From contig NZ_JADMJL010000038.1 of the NCBI RefSeq assembly GCF_018780585.1, positions 1 through 64,000 on the forward strand: a DNA stretch of 64,000 nucleotides, in the 5' to 3' direction. The position numbers and the translations under genes are program-made. The stretch is from Methyloversatilis discipulorum. GTDB lineage: Bacteria; Pseudomonadota; Gammaproteobacteria; Burkholderiales; Rhodocyclaceae. Below are positions 50,041 to 59,015 of the stretch, one piece after another. Every line of letters begins with the position of its first letter. Positions within the stretch are counted from its first letter, which is position 1. Under the pieces are notes generated by a model. The model searched no databases, was not told where the DNA came from, and worked only from the letters and a program-made list of their open reading frames with translations.

Positions 50041-51216
50041 ATGAAGAATCAAATCAGGCGCGACATCATCAAAGGCCTTGCGCTCGCATCCGTCGCAGGT
50101 CCGTGGATGGTGCGCAACGCCATGGCCGACGATACGGTCAAGGTCGGCATCCTGCACTCGCTGACCGGCACCATCGCGCTGGCCGAAGCGTCGGTGGTCG
50201 ACGCCGAGAAGCTGGCCATCGACGAGATCAACGCCGCCGGTGGCGTGCTTGGCAAGAAGATCGTACCTGTGGTCGAGGACGGCGCCAGCGACTGGCCGAC
50301 CTTCGCCGAGAAGGCGCGCAAGCTGCTCGATCGCGACAAGGTCGCGGCGGTGTTCGGCTGCTATACCTCGGCGTCGCGCAAGGCGGTGCTGCCGGTGTTC
50401 GAACAGATGAAGGGCCTGCTGTACTACCCGACCTACTACGAAGGCCAGGAACAGTCGCCGAACATCCTCTACACCGCACACGAAGCGACCCAGCAGTGCA
50501 TACAGGCCTGCAACTGGCTGCTGGCCAATCGCGGCAAGACGGTCTATCTGATCGGTTCCGACTACATCTGGCCGCGCGTCACCAACAAGATCGCGCGCCC
50601 GACCATAGTCAAGGGCGGCGGCAAGGTGCTGGGCGAGGAATACCTGCCGCTGGGCAGCACCAACTTCGGTTCGACCATCAACAAGATCAAGGCCACCAAG
50701 CCCGACATCATTCTGAGCACCGTGGTCGGGGGCTCCAACGTCGCCTTCTACAAGCAGCTCAAGGCGGCCGGCGTGAACTTCAACAAGACCACGGTGATGG
50801 CGCTGGCCGTGTCGGAAGAGGAAGTGTCGGGCATCGGCAAGGAGAACGTGCAGGACGTGCTCACCTGCATGAGTTATCTGCAGAGCCTGGACAACCCGGC
50901 CAACAAGAAATTCGTCGCCGCCTTCAAGGCCAAGTACGGCGACAAGCGCGTCACCGGCGACACGCTGGCCAGCGCCTATACCGCGGTCTACCTGTGGAAG
51001 ATGGCCGTCGAGAAGGCCAAGAGCTTCGACGTCGACAAGGTGGTCGCCGCCTCGGCCAACCTCGAGTTCGAAGGACCGGAAGGCAAGGTGAAGTTCCACG
51101 CGACCAACCACCACCTGTGGAAACAGGCGCGCATCGGTTCCTTCACCGCCGACGGTCAGGTCAAGCTGATCTACGAATCGCCGCTGATCGAACCCAATCC
51201 CTACCCGACGCTGTAA
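50041..51216 (+). CDS. Urea/amide ABC transporter substrate-binding protein (UrtA-like)
   Basis: A 391-residue periplasmic binding protein of the UrtA/FmdD group. Unlike the AmiC-like paralogue, it has a signal peptide (MKNQIRRDIIKGLALASVAG, with cleavage after NAMA). Family blocks include VGILHSLTGTIALAEASVVD, FGCYTSASRKAVLPVF, YYPTYYEGQE and LIGSDYIWPR. No urtBCDE permease or ATPase genes accompany it. Placement behind the attenuator and before ureE suggests urea or an amide as ligand. Confidence 0.85.
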   Translation: MKNQIRRDIIKGLALASVAGPWMVRNAMADDTVKVGILHSLTGTIALAEASVVDAEKLAIDEINAAGGVLGKKIVPVVEDGASDWPTFAEKARKLLDRDKVAAVFGCYTSASRKAVLPVFEQMKGLLYYPTYYEGQEQSPNILYTAHEATQQCIQACNWLLANRGKTVYLIGSDYIWPRVTNKIARPTIVKGGGKVLGEEYLPLGSTNFGSTINKIKATKPDIILSTVVGGSNVAFYKQLKAAGVNFNKTTVMALAVSEEEVSGIGKENVQDVLTCMSYLQSLDNPANKKFVAAFKAKYGDKRVTGDTLASAYTAVYLWKMAVEKAKSFDVDKVVAASANLEFEGPEGKVKFHATNHHLWKQARIGSFTADGQVKLIYESPLIEPNPYPTL

Positions 51217-51223
51217 GCCGCAC

Positions 51224-51280
51224 GCCGCCCGCGGGCGGCTGCGCTGCTGGTGGCTGTCCCGCGACATCTGCGGGACAGCC
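51224..51280 (+). promoter_or_regulatory. Two hairpins between the urtA-like gene and ureE
   Basis: A 16-bp perfect palindrome (51224-51239) is followed by an 11-bp stem GGCTGTCCCGC...GCGGGACAGCC (51252-51262 with 51270-51280, 7-nt loop). Neither has a U-tract. They probably mark mRNA processing or stabilise the abundant binding-protein message relative to the urease genes. Confidence 0.55.
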
Positions 51281-51310
51281 CGGACCCGACCGCAAGGAAG
51301 AGACCGAACA

Positions 51311-51802
51311 ATGCTCAGACTGACAGACATCGTCGGCAATGCGTCCGACCCGGACATTGCCGACCGGCTGCATCACATCGAACACGACGGCGGCGTCGAG
51401 CGCGTGCGCCTGTCGCGCAACGACCTGGCCCGCCGCCGTCAGCGCCTGGTGACCGACCGCGGCACCGAACTGGCGCTGATGCTGGACCGCGGCGCACAGC
51501 TCGAGAACGGCTCCGTGCTGCTGCTCGAACCGGGGCGCGCCGTGCTGGTGATGCTCGACGAGCCGCAGTGGCTGGTGCTGCGCGCCGCGCACGCCGCTGG
51601 CGCGCTGGAGATAGGCTACTTCGCCGGCAATATGCACTGGAAGGTGCGCTTCGAAGCCGACTGCCTGTGGATCGCGCTCGAAGGCCCGCGCGAGGGCTAT
51701 CTGAAGCGCATGACGCATCTGCTGGCGCGCGGCGACGCGACCGTGCTCGATGCGCCGGCGCAGGGCGGAACACGCTATCTCGCCGTTCCCCATGCGCACT
51801 GA
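51311..51802 (+). CDS. ureE: Urease accessory protein UreE
   Basis: Nickel metallochaperone, 163 residues. The N-terminal domain is followed by the metal-binding domain with the conserved dimer-interface His in IGYFAGNMHWKV (about residue 113). The C-terminal tail has only two histidines (PHAH), so it lacks the long His-rich tail of Klebsiella UreE. The 3' end abuts ureF. Confidence 0.88.
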   Translation: MLRLTDIVGNASDPDIADRLHHIEHDGGVERVRLSRNDLARRRQRLVTDRGTELALMLDRGAQLENGSVLLLEPGRAVLVMLDEPQWLVLRAAHAAGALEIGYFAGNMHWKVRFEADCLWIALEGPREGYLKRMTHLLARGDATVLDAPAQGGTRYLAVPHAH

Positions 51803-51803
51803 C

Positions 51804-52547
51804 ATGAACGCACCGCACGCGCCTTTTCACATTCCGTCGCCCGACGATGGCGGCGGCGACGCGATCGGCATGCTCGGCATGCTGCAGTTCGCCGACAGCT
51901 TCTTTCCCAGCGGTGCCACCTCGTTCTCGTGGGGCCTGGAGTCGCTGAAGCTCGACGGCAAGGTTGGCGGCGCCGAACAGGTGTTCGAGCTGCTGTGCAG
52001 CCACATCGAACAGCGCTGGGCTGGATTCGACCGGCCGCTGATGCAGGCGGCGCGCACCGCCTGGTCGCAGCGTGGCGCGGCCGCGCTGGCCGAGGCGACC
52101 GAACTGGACCGCCTGTGCGAGGCGATGAACCTCGTGCGCGGCTGGCGCGACGCGAGCCGTCGGCTCGGCTTCACGCAGCTTCGCGTGCACGCCGATCTCG
52201 GTCTCGGCATCGCCCAGGTCTATCTCGACCAGGTGCGCGCCGCCGGTCTGCCCGGGCATCTGCCGGTGGTGCAGGGCCTCGTCTGGGGCGCCTACGGACT
52301 GTCGGCCTCCGGCTGCGACGCGATGGCGGCCAGCGGCCTGTGCACCACGGTGGTGGGTGCCGCGCTGCGCATGGGTCTGATCGGTCACACCGAAGGTCAG
52401 CGCCTGTTGGCGCGCACGCGGCCGCTGATCGCGCGCGTCATCGACACGACGCCGCCCTCGACCGACGAACTGTGGAACGGCGCACCGGCGCTCGACATCG
52501 CCGCCATGCGCCACGAGCCGCGCAATGCCCGGCTGTTCGCGAACTGA
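51804..52547 (+). CDS. ureF: Urease accessory protein UreF
   Basis: Acts with UreD and UreG to deliver nickel and CO2 to the apo-urease active site. 247 residues starting at the ATG at 51804, directly after the ureE stop (an ATG at 51792 would overlap it). Family blocks LGMLQFADSFFPSGATSFSWGLE and WGAYGLSASGCDAMAASGLC are clear. The C-terminus is the conserved PALDIAAMRHEPRNARLFAN. Confidence 0.93.
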   Translation: MNAPHAPFHIPSPDDGGGDAIGMLGMLQFADSFFPSGATSFSWGLESLKLDGKVGGAEQVFELLCSHIEQRWAGFDRPLMQAARTAWSQRGAAALAEATELDRLCEAMNLVRGWRDASRRLGFTQLRVHADLGLGIAQVYLDQVRAAGLPGHLPVVQGLVWGAYGLSASGCDAMAASGLCTTVVGAALRMGLIGHTEGQRLLARTRPLIARVIDTTPPSTDELWNGAPALDIAAMRHEPRNARLFAN

Positions 52548-52582
52548 GTGCTGACTGACATGCAGAAGAGAGGAGGCACCCC

Positions 52583-53293
52583 ATGCTGCTGACACCGACC
52601 GAACTCGAAAGACTGACGATATTCAACGCCGCCGAACTGGCGCGCCGGCGCCGCGCGCGCGGCCTGAAGCTCAATTGTCCAGAGGCGATCGCGATCATCG
52701 TCGACGACATTCTCGAGGGGGCACGCGACGGCCGCACGGTGGCCGAACTGATCGGCTTCGGCTCGCAAATTCTGAACAGCGACGACGTGCTGCCCGGCGT
52801 CGCGGCGCTGATGCCGATGATCCAGGTCGAAGCCAGCTTTCCCGACGGCACCAAGCTGGTGACCGTGCATGACCCGATACGTCCGGGCGCGGGTGCACAG
52901 ACCGAGACAGCGGGCACACCGCTGCGCACGCCGGGCGAAATCATCCCGGCCGAGGGGAAGATTGAACTGAACGCCGGTCGCCGCCGCGCCACGCTGCGCG
53001 CGCTGAACACCGGCGACCGGCCGATACAGGTGGGCAGCCATTTCCACTTCTTCGAGGTGAACCGCGCGCTCGAATTCGACCGCGCCCAGGCCTGGGGCAT
53101 GCACCTCGACATCGCTGCCGGCACCGCGGTGCGCTTCGAGCCCGGTGAGGACAAGGAAGTGACGCTGGTCGCCTTCGGCGGCAGCGGCGAGGTGTTCGGT
53201 CTTAACCGTCTGGCCGAGGGCCCGACCGGCGACGCCACCGGCCTGCCGGACGCGCTGGCGCGCGCACGCCAGGCCGGATTCCGCGGCGCCTGA
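52583..53293 (+). CDS. ureAB: Fused urease gamma-beta subunit (UreAB)
   Basis: A 236-residue structural subunit: residues 1-100 are UreA (gamma, with [26 protein letters not shown]), followed by a short linker and UreB (beta, about 115-220, beginning [17 protein letters not shown]). Separate ureA and ureB genes are usual in Proteobacteria; fusion is known in Helicobacter and some others. There is no frameshift: the reading frame is continuous and both domains are complete. An AGAGGAGG site precedes the ATG. Confidence 0.93.
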   Translation: MLLTPTELERLTIFNAAELARRRRARGLKLNCPEAIAIIVDDILEGARDGRTVAELIGFGSQILNSDDVLPGVAALMPMIQVEASFPDGTKLVTVHDPIRPGAGAQTETAGTPLRTPGEIIPAEGKIELNAGRRRATLRALNTGDRPIQVGSHFHFFEVNRALEFDRAQAWGMHLDIAAGTAVRFEPGEDKEVTLVAFGGSGEVFGLNRLAEGPTGDATGLPDALARARQAGFRGA

Positions 53294-53324
53294 GCGCTGT
53301 CATCGACAACAGGGAGAACACGAC

Positions 53325-55037
53325 ATGACATGGCTCACCCGCCGCGACTACGCGGCGATGTACGGTCCGACCAAGGGCGACATGGTGCGCTTGGGCGACA
53401 CCTCGCTGCTGGCGGAAATCGAGCACGACTTCTCGACGCCCGGCGACGAGTGCCTGCATGGTGGCGGCAAGACGCTGCGCGACGGGCTCGGCATGATGGG
53501 CGGCCTCACGTCCGAACAGGGCGCGCTCGACATGCTGATCAGCAACGTCGTCGTGATTGATGCGGTTGCCGGCATCGTCAAGGGCGACATCGGCATCAAA
53601 GACGGGCGCATCGTCGCCATCGGCAAGGCCGGCAATCCGCACGTGATGGATGGCGTGCATCCGCAGCTGCTGGTCGGCAACGCCACCACCGTGCGCGACG
53701 GCGAAGGGCTGATCGCCACCGCCGGCGGGCTGGACGTGCACGTGCATTTCGATTCGGCGCAGCTGGTGGAGCACGCGCTGGCCTCCGGCATCACGACCAT
53801 GTTCGGCGGATCGCTCGGGCCGATCACCGTGGGCATCGACTGCGGCGGCGCATGGAATGTCGGTCGCATGCTGCAGGCGTCCGAACAGTGGCCGATGAAC
53901 TTCGGCTTCCTTGGCCGCGGCAATTCGTCGCGCCCGGAATCGCTGGTCGAACAGATGAAGGCCGGCTGCATCGGCCTGAAGATCCACGAGGACTGGGGCG
54001 CCACGCCGGCCACGATAGACACCTGCCTGTCGGTGGCCGACGAGATGGATTTCCAGGTCCAGCTGCACACCGACACGCTGAACGAATCCGGCTTCCTCGA
54101 GGACACGCTGGCGGCGACGAGGGGCCGCACCATTCACATGTACCACACCGAAGGTGCGGGCGGCGGCCATGCGCCGGACGTGATCTGCGTGGCCGGGTTG
54201 CAGCACTGCCTGCCGTCGTCGACCAACCCGACCAACCCCTACACGGTGAATACCTTCGACGAGCACCTGGACATGATCATGGTGTGCCACCACCTGAATC
54301 CGGCGGTGCCCGAGGACGTGGCCTTCGCCGAAAGCCGCATCCGCGCGCAGACCATCGCTGCCGAGGACGTGCTGCACGACATGGGCGCGATCTCGATGCT
54401 GGGCTCGGACAGCCAGGGCATGGGGCGCATCAACGAAGTGATCTGCCGCACCTGGCAGCTGGCCAGCAAGATGAAGGACCAGTTCGGTCGCCTGCCGGAG
54501 GAAACCACGCGCAGCGCCGACAACGAACGCATCCTGCGCTACATCGCGAAGTACACGATCAACGCGGCGCGATCGTTCGGCGTCGATCACCACGTCGGTT
54601 CGCTGGAGCCGGGCAAGCTCGCCGACATCGTGCTGTGGCGGCCCGCCTTCTTCGGTATCAAGCCGGAAATCGTGGTCAAGGGCGGCTTCATTGCCTATGG
54701 CGCGATGGGTGACTCGGCCGCGTCGCTGATGACCTGCGAGCCGCTCATCATGCGTCCGCAGTGGGGCGCCTTCGGTCGCGCACCGCAGGGGCTGTCGGCC
54801 AATTTCGTGTGTGCCGCGTCGCTCGACAGCGACCTGCATGGCCGGCTCGACATCCGCAAGGCACTGCTGCCCTGCAAGGGCACGCGCACGCTGCAGAAGT
54901 CCGACATGGTGCGCAACGCTGCCTGCCCGAACATCACGGTCAATCCGCAGACCTTCGAAGTGAGCGTGGATGGCCGCGTCATCAGCTGCCCGCCGGTCGA
55001 CCGCGTGCCATTGAACCGTCTTTACATGCTGAGGTGA
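53325..55037 (+). CDS. ureC: Urease alpha (catalytic) subunit
   Basis: Nickel-dependent hydrolysis of urea to ammonia and carbamate. 570 residues, usual length. The active-site set is complete: His139 and His141 (DVHVHF), the carbamylated Lys219 in [11 protein letters not shown], His248 (QLHTDT), His274 ([10 protein letters not shown]), the flap segment with MVCHHLNP, and the nickel-ligand Asp in GSDSQGMGR. Soluble and cytoplasmic. It is flanked by ureAB and ureG. Confidence 0.97.
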   Translation: MTWLTRRDYAAMYGPTKGDMVRLGDTSLLAEIEHDFSTPGDECLHGGGKTLRDGLGMMGGLTSEQGALDMLISNVVVIDAVAGIVKGDIGIKDGRIVAIGKAGNPHVMDGVHPQLLVGNATTVRDGEGLIATAGGLDVHVHFDSAQLVEHALASGITTMFGGSLGPITVGIDCGGAWNVGRMLQASEQWPMNFGFLGRGNSSRPESLVEQMKAGCIGLKIHEDWGATPATIDTCLSVADEMDFQVQLHTDTLNESGFLEDTLAATRGRTIHMYHTEGAGGGHAPDVICVAGLQHCLPSSTNPTNPYTVNTFDEHLDMIMVCHHLNPAVPEDVAFAESRIRAQTIAAEDVLHDMGAISMLGSDSQGMGRINEVICRTWQLASKMKDQFGRLPEETTRSADNERILRYIAKYTINAARSFGVDHHVGSLEPGKLADIVLWRPAFFGIKPEIVVKGGFIAYGAMGDSAASLMTCEPLIMRPQWGAFGRAPQGLSANFVCAASLDSDLHGRLDIRKALLPCKGTRTLQKSDMVRNAACPNITVNPQTFEVSVDGRVISCPPVDRVPLNRLYMLR

Positions 55038-55041
55038 TGCC

Positions 55042-55683
55042 ATGTCCGCACAACTGAATTCCCACGCACGACCGCGCGGCGCCGCCCGCGTCGGCATCGG
55101 CGGCCCGGTCGGTTCGGGCAAGACCGCGCTGCTGGAACAGCTCATTCCGCGTTTCATCGCGCGCGGCACCGACATCGCGGTCATCACCAACGATCTGGTC
55201 ACCGCCGAGGACGCCGAGCGCGTGCGCCGCAGCGGCTTGATCGCGCCGGAGCGCGTGCTGGCGGTGGAAACCGGCGCCTGCCCGCACACCGCAATCCGCG
55301 AAGACCCCACGCTCAACCTCGCCGCCGCCGACGAGCTGGACCGCGCCTACCCCGGCCTGGAACTGATCCTGATCGAGAGTGGCGGCGACAACTTGGCGTC
55401 CTCCTTCTCGCTCGATCTGGTCGACTACTGGCTGTTCGTGATCGACGTGGCTGGCGGCGACGATATTCCGCGCAAACGCGGCCTGGGCGTACTGCAGTGC
55501 GACCTGCTGGTGATCAACAAGGTCGATCTCGCACCACACGTGAATGTGAATCTGCCGCGCATGGTGGCCGAAGCGGAAGAGGTGCGCGCCGGCCGCGCGA
55601 CGCTGCTCACCAACTGCGCGCGCGGCGACGGTGTCGACGCGGTGGTCGAGCGCATCGCGCAGGAGGTGCTGTTTGATCGCTGA
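55042..55683 (+). CDS. ureG: Urease accessory GTPase UreG
   Basis: SIMIBI GTPase driving nickel insertion, 213 residues. The P-loop [15 protein letters not shown] is at about residues 26-40, and the metal site is the conserved CPH motif in [27 protein letters not shown] and [13 protein letters not shown] (the NKVD base-recognition motif) follow. It starts 4 bp after ureC and overlaps the ureD start. Confidence 0.96.
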   Translation: MSAQLNSHARPRGAARVGIGGPVGSGKTALLEQLIPRFIARGTDIAVITNDLVTAEDAERVRRSGLIAPERVLAVETGACPHTAIREDPTLNLAAADELDRAYPGLELILIESGGDNLASSFSLDLVDYWLFVIDVAGGDDIPRKRGLGVLQCDLLVINKVDLAPHVNVNLPRMVAEAEEVRAGRATLLTNCARGDGVDAVVERIAQEVLFDR

Positions 55684-56557
55684 GCCGGCACTTGTCGATG
55701 CGCTGCGCTCGGTTGCAGAACAGGTGCCGCCGGTCGAGATTCGGCCCTGCGTCGATCTCGCCTTCGCGCGCGACGCGACCGGCCGCAGCTACCTGGGGCG
55801 CCAGTTCGTCGGCTACCCGGTGCACGTCGGTCGTGCGCTGCACGTCGATGGCTCGGCGCCCGATCTGTGCGTCGTATATCTGCAGTCGGTGTCGGGCGGA
55901 TTGTTCGAGCACGAGCGGCTGGCCGGCCGGATCGACGTGGGGCAGGGTGCGCGCGCCCACGTCGCCACCCCGGCATCGACCATCGTGCACGCGATGCACG
56001 GTGGATCGGCGGTGCAGCGCCTGCGGCTCGTCGCACATCCGCGCGCATTGCTGGAGTACATGCCGGCGCCGCTCATCCTGTTTCCGGGCAGCCACATGGT
56101 GAGCGATGTCGAGGTGACACTGGCGGACGGCGCGCTGGTCGTGGTTGCCGACAGCTTTCTGCCACACGACCCCACTGGTGGGCAGCGATCGTTTGCCCGG
56201 CTCGAATCGGCGATGACGGTGCGCGACGCGAACGGACAGCTGCTGGCACGGGAACGGATGTGCATCGACGGCGGAAACTGGCTGTCGGGCAACGCCGGCG
56301 CAAACGCCGGGCTGCGCATGCACGGGTCGCTGTGGCTGCTGGGCGAATCAGCCGATGCCGAATTGCTGCAGACCTTGCGGGCGCTTGCTGAGGTCGAGGG
56401 TACGCTGGCCGGTGCCAGTCAGCTGCCGAACGACGCCGGCATCGTGTTCCGCGCACTGGCGGTCGATGCCGTCCGGCTGGAGAGAATCATGCACGCCGCG
56501 TGGGCTGCGGCGCGCACGCATCACACCGGCTCAGCGCCGGCGCTGCGACGACGCTAA
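55673..56557 (+). CDS. ureD: Urease accessory protein UreD
   Basis: Scaffold of the urease activation complex, 294 residues. I place the start at TTG 55673, inside the end of ureG, because AGGAGG lies exactly six bases upstream; the ATG at 55631 would have no such site. Family blocks include [30 protein letters not shown] and the [18 protein letters not shown] segment. It closes the urease cluster, an unusual position since ureD often comes first. Confidence 0.9.
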   Translation: MIAEPALVDALRSVAEQVPPVEIRPCVDLAFARDATGRSYLGRQFVGYPVHVGRALHVDGSAPDLCVVYLQSVSGGLFEHERLAGRIDVGQGARAHVATPASTIVHAMHGGSAVQRLRLVAHPRALLEYMPAPLILFPGSHMVSDVEVTLADGALVVVADSFLPHDPTGGQRSFARLESAMTVRDANGQLLARERMCIDGGNWLSGNAGANAGLRMHGSLWLLGESADAELLQTLRALAEVEGTLAGASQLPNDAGIVFRALAVDAVRLERIMHAAWAAARTHHTGSAPALRRR

Positions 56558-56783
56558 AGCGTCGCGGCACACCGATCCCGATGGCGGGACGCGGCGGATG
56601 GCGGAAGGGGCAAGCCGTCACGTCTCGTCGTCGGGACCCCGTGTCGTGACTGCCGATGGCGTCAGGGCGGACCACGCGATGCGCGAAAGCCCGATCACGA
56701 ATGCGATCCGTATCTGGCGGCAGTCACGATCCGACTTCTGGCGCGGCGAGGGAAGGTGCCGGTCGGCCCGTTGATCGCCCGGC

Positions 56784-56789
56784 TATAAT
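56784..56789 (+). promoter_or_regulatory. Consensus -10 box before ttcA
   Basis: A perfect TATAAT lies 20 bp before the ATG at 56804 and 50 bp before the preferred ttcA start. No good -35 is seen at 17 bp. The 276-bp gap between ureD and ttcA holds nothing else I can recognise. Confidence 0.45.
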
Positions 56790-56833
56790 CCGTTCTTCCG
56801 AATATGTCGCGCAGCACCGCTGCGTCGCTCACC

Positions 56834-57778
56834 ATGTCGCAGGTCCTCGCTCCCGTCCCGGCCGCTGCCGAGCCGCTGTCCAACACCTTCCTGAAATTCC
56901 GCAAGCGCCTCGAACGCGCCGTGGGGCAGGCCATCGGCGATTACTCGATGATCGAGGACGGCGATGTGATCATGGTGTGCATGTCCGGCGGCAAGGATTC
57001 GTACACGATGCTGGAACTGCTGCGTGGCCTGCAGGAGCGGGCACCGGTGCGCTTCCGGCTGATCGCCTTCAATCTCGACCAGAAGCAGCCGGGTTTTCCG
57101 GATCACATCCTGCCGGCCTATTTCGAGTCGATCGGCGTCGAGTACCGCATCGAGACCGAAGACACCTACTCCATCGTCAAGGACAAGATTCCCGAGGGCA
57201 AGACCACCTGCGGACTGTGTTCACGCCTGCGTCGCGGCATCATCTACCGTGTGGCGTCCGAACTGGGCGCGACCAAGATCGCGCTGGGCCACCACCGCGA
57301 CGACCTGCTGGAAACACTGTTCCTGAACATGTTCTTCGGCGGCAAGATCAAGTCCATGCCGCCCAAGCTGGTCAGCGACGATGGCCGCCACATCGTGATC
57401 CGCCCGTTGGCTTACTGCACCGAGCGCGACATCGAGCGCTTCGCCCGCGTGATGGACTACCCCATCATTCCCTGCAATCTGTGCGGCTCGCAGGAGAACG
57501 CGCAGCGCAAGCAGGTGAAGGCCATGCTGCAGGAGTGGGCGCGGCTGTATCCGGGACGCATCGAATCGATGGCCACGGCGATGCGCAACGTCGTGCCGTC
57601 GCACCTGGCCGATCAGAAGCTGTTCGATTTCGCCGGCCTGAAGCCGGGCAGCGTGGTGGAGGAGGGGGATACCGCCTTCGATCCGCCCGAGCTGCCCGTC
57701 CGTTCATGGGGCGACGAAGACGCGATGAGCGGCATCCCGGTCCGCCTCGATATAGCTGCGGGAAGTGGCTGTGCTTGA
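56834..57778 (+). CDS. ttcA: tRNA 2-thiocytidine synthetase TtcA
   Basis: Fe-S enzyme that thiolates cytidine 32 of tRNA using ATP. 314 residues from the ATG at 56834 (MSQVLAP); an ATG at 56804 would add ten residues. The PP-loop [10 protein letters not shown] lies about residue 58. The paired CxxC motifs binding the [4Fe-4S] cluster are TCGLCSR and CNLCGS. Length and motifs match proteobacterial TtcA. Its sulfur would come from a cysteine desulfurase such as IscS. Confidence 0.95.
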   Translation: MSQVLAPVPAAAEPLSNTFLKFRKRLERAVGQAIGDYSMIEDGDVIMVCMSGGKDSYTMLELLRGLQERAPVRFRLIAFNLDQKQPGFPDHILPAYFESIGVEYRIETEDTYSIVKDKIPEGKTTCGLCSRLRRGIIYRVASELGATKIALGHHRDDLLETLFLNMFFGGKIKSMPPKLVSDDGRHIVIRPLAYCTERDIERFARVMDYPIIPCNLCGSQENAQRKQVKAMLQEWARLYPGRIESMATAMRNVVPSHLADQKLFDFAGLKPGSVVEEGDTAFDPPELPVRSWGDEDAMSGIPVRLDIAAGSGCA

Positions 57779-57821
57779 GCGCTGGATGCGCCGGCCGCTG
57801 CGTGTCGCACGGGATCCCGAC

Positions 57822-58292
57822 ATGAAGATACTGTTCTGCTGCATGGGCAACATCTGTCGTTCGCCGACCGCCGAGGGCGTGGTGCGCGCGCGGCTCGAAG
57901 CCGCGGGTCTGCACGAACGCGTCGAGGTCGCATCGGCCGGTACGCACGCCCACCACGTCGGCAGCAAGCCTGATCCGCGTGCGGCCGCGGCGGCGGCTTC
58001 GCGCGGCGTCGATCTGAGAGGCATCCGCGCGCGTCGTGTCGATGTGGCCGATTTCATGCAGTTCGACCTGATCTACGCGATGGACCGCGACAACCTGCGC
58101 AATCTCGAACGCAACTGCCCGGAGCCGCTGCGTCACAAGCTGGCGCTGTTCCTGCAGCACGCCGAGCGCTTCGACGAGGACGAGGTACCCGATCCCTACT
58201 ATGGTGGTCCGGCGGGCTTCGAGCGGGTGCTCGATCTGATCGAGGACGCGGCCGACGGCTTGGTCCGCGAACTGCAGCAGCGGCTCAAATGA
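57822..58292 (+). CDS. Low-molecular-weight protein-tyrosine phosphatase
   Basis: A 156-residue phosphatase. The start MKILFCCMGNICRSPTAEG places the catalytic loop C-x5-R (CMGNICRS) at the N-terminus, as in the family; the in-frame ATG at 57765 would be an unlikely extension overlapping ttcA. The general-acid loop is VPDPYYGG near residue 124. Substrates are unknown; family members in Gram-negatives regulate exopolysaccharide tyrosine kinases. Confidence 0.92.
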   Translation: MKILFCCMGNICRSPTAEGVVRARLEAAGLHERVEVASAGTHAHHVGSKPDPRAAAAAASRGVDLRGIRARRVDVADFMQFDLIYAMDRDNLRNLERNCPEPLRHKLALFLQHAERFDEDEVPDPYYGGPAGFERVLDLIEDAADGLVRELQQRLK

Positions 58293-58293
58293 A

Positions 58294-58317
58294 AACGGGC
58301 GGCCATGGCCGCCCGTT
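58294..58317. terminator. Bidirectional terminator between convergent genes
   Basis: A perfect 24-bp palindrome (AACGGGCGGCC-AT-GGCCGCCCGTT) with TTTT on the minus-strand side. It lies between the tyrosine phosphatase and the SRPBCC gene, which converge. Confidence 0.75.
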
Positions 58318-58338
58318 CCGCTTTCGCAGTCGCGACGA

Positions 58339-58854
58339 TTACTTGTCCAGCAGCGCCTTCAGGTTCTTCAGGCCGTCGGTATAGACCGCCTTGATGGTGC
58401 CGGTGGCCGCCTCGTCGTCCTTGCCGGCGGCGGGATGCTCGCTCGCGTCGGCGCGGAAGAACACGCCTTTCCACTCCACCGTCGAGCCGCCACCGTCGGC
58501 CGGCTTCACGCTGATCGTCGACTTGTACTTGCTCACCGGCAGCGCACCGCCGTCCTGGGCGGTATAGGTCAGGCTGCGGTCGGCATCCGAAATCGCTTCC
58601 AGCTTCTCGACCACTTCGCCGCCGCCCTTGATCTTCAGCGTGCGCACCGAACCGACATCACTGCCGGCAGTGGCGGTGCTGCTCTCGACGGCCGGGTGCC
58701 AGGACTGCAGCTGCGTGAAGTCCTTCACCTTGGCCCACACGGCGTCCGGGCTGGCCTTCAGCGTGATCGTTTCGTTGGCCTTCAGGCGCGACGGGCCGTG
58801 CGCGAACACGGTGGTGCTGGCGACAATGGCGAGCAGGGCTGCAAAAAGACGCAT
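58339..58854 (-). CDS. Periplasmic SRPBCC-family protein
   Basis: A 171-residue protein with a signal peptide (MRLFAALLAIVASTTVFA) and a START/SRPBCC-like ligand-binding fold (about residues 30-165). GGAG lies upstream of the chosen ATG. Length and export resemble MxaD/XoxJ-vicinity SRPBCC proteins of methylotrophs and generic polyketide-cyclase-like proteins. No methanol-dehydrogenase gene is nearby, so a methylotrophy role is only a possibility. Confidence 0.8.
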   Translation of the reverse strand: MRLFAALLAIVASTTVFAHGPSRLKANETITLKASPDAVWAKVKDFTQLQSWHPAVESSTATAGSDVGSVRTLKIKGGGEVVEKLEAISDADRSLTYTAQDGGALPVSKYKSTISVKPADGGGSTVEWKGVFFRADASEHPAAGKDDEAATGTIKAVYTDGLKNLKALLDK

Positions 58855-58969
58855 GGGGTGTTCTCCTCGTTTGTTGTGATTGAAAAAAGCGTGCGCAGTG
58901 TCGGTGAAAACGGGCGGCTCCGGCACGGGAAAATCACCCGGTGCCGGGCGAGCTTACTGACCGCCACGC

Positions 58970-58996
58970 AAAAAGGGCCCGGACAATGCCGGGCCC
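58970..58996 (-). terminator. Intrinsic terminator after rne
   Basis: On the minus strand, GGGCCCGG-CATTGT-CCGGGCCC (58975-58996) is followed by TTTTTG. It lies 19 bp past the rne stop codon. Confidence 0.88.
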
Positions 58997-59015
58997 TTTG
59001 GGTGGTGTCAGCGCC

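Noticed and set aside
52583-53293. UreAB as a sequencing frameshift joining ureA and ureB.
   Set aside because: The frame is continuous, both domains are complete and the linker is normal; natural UreAB fusions are known.
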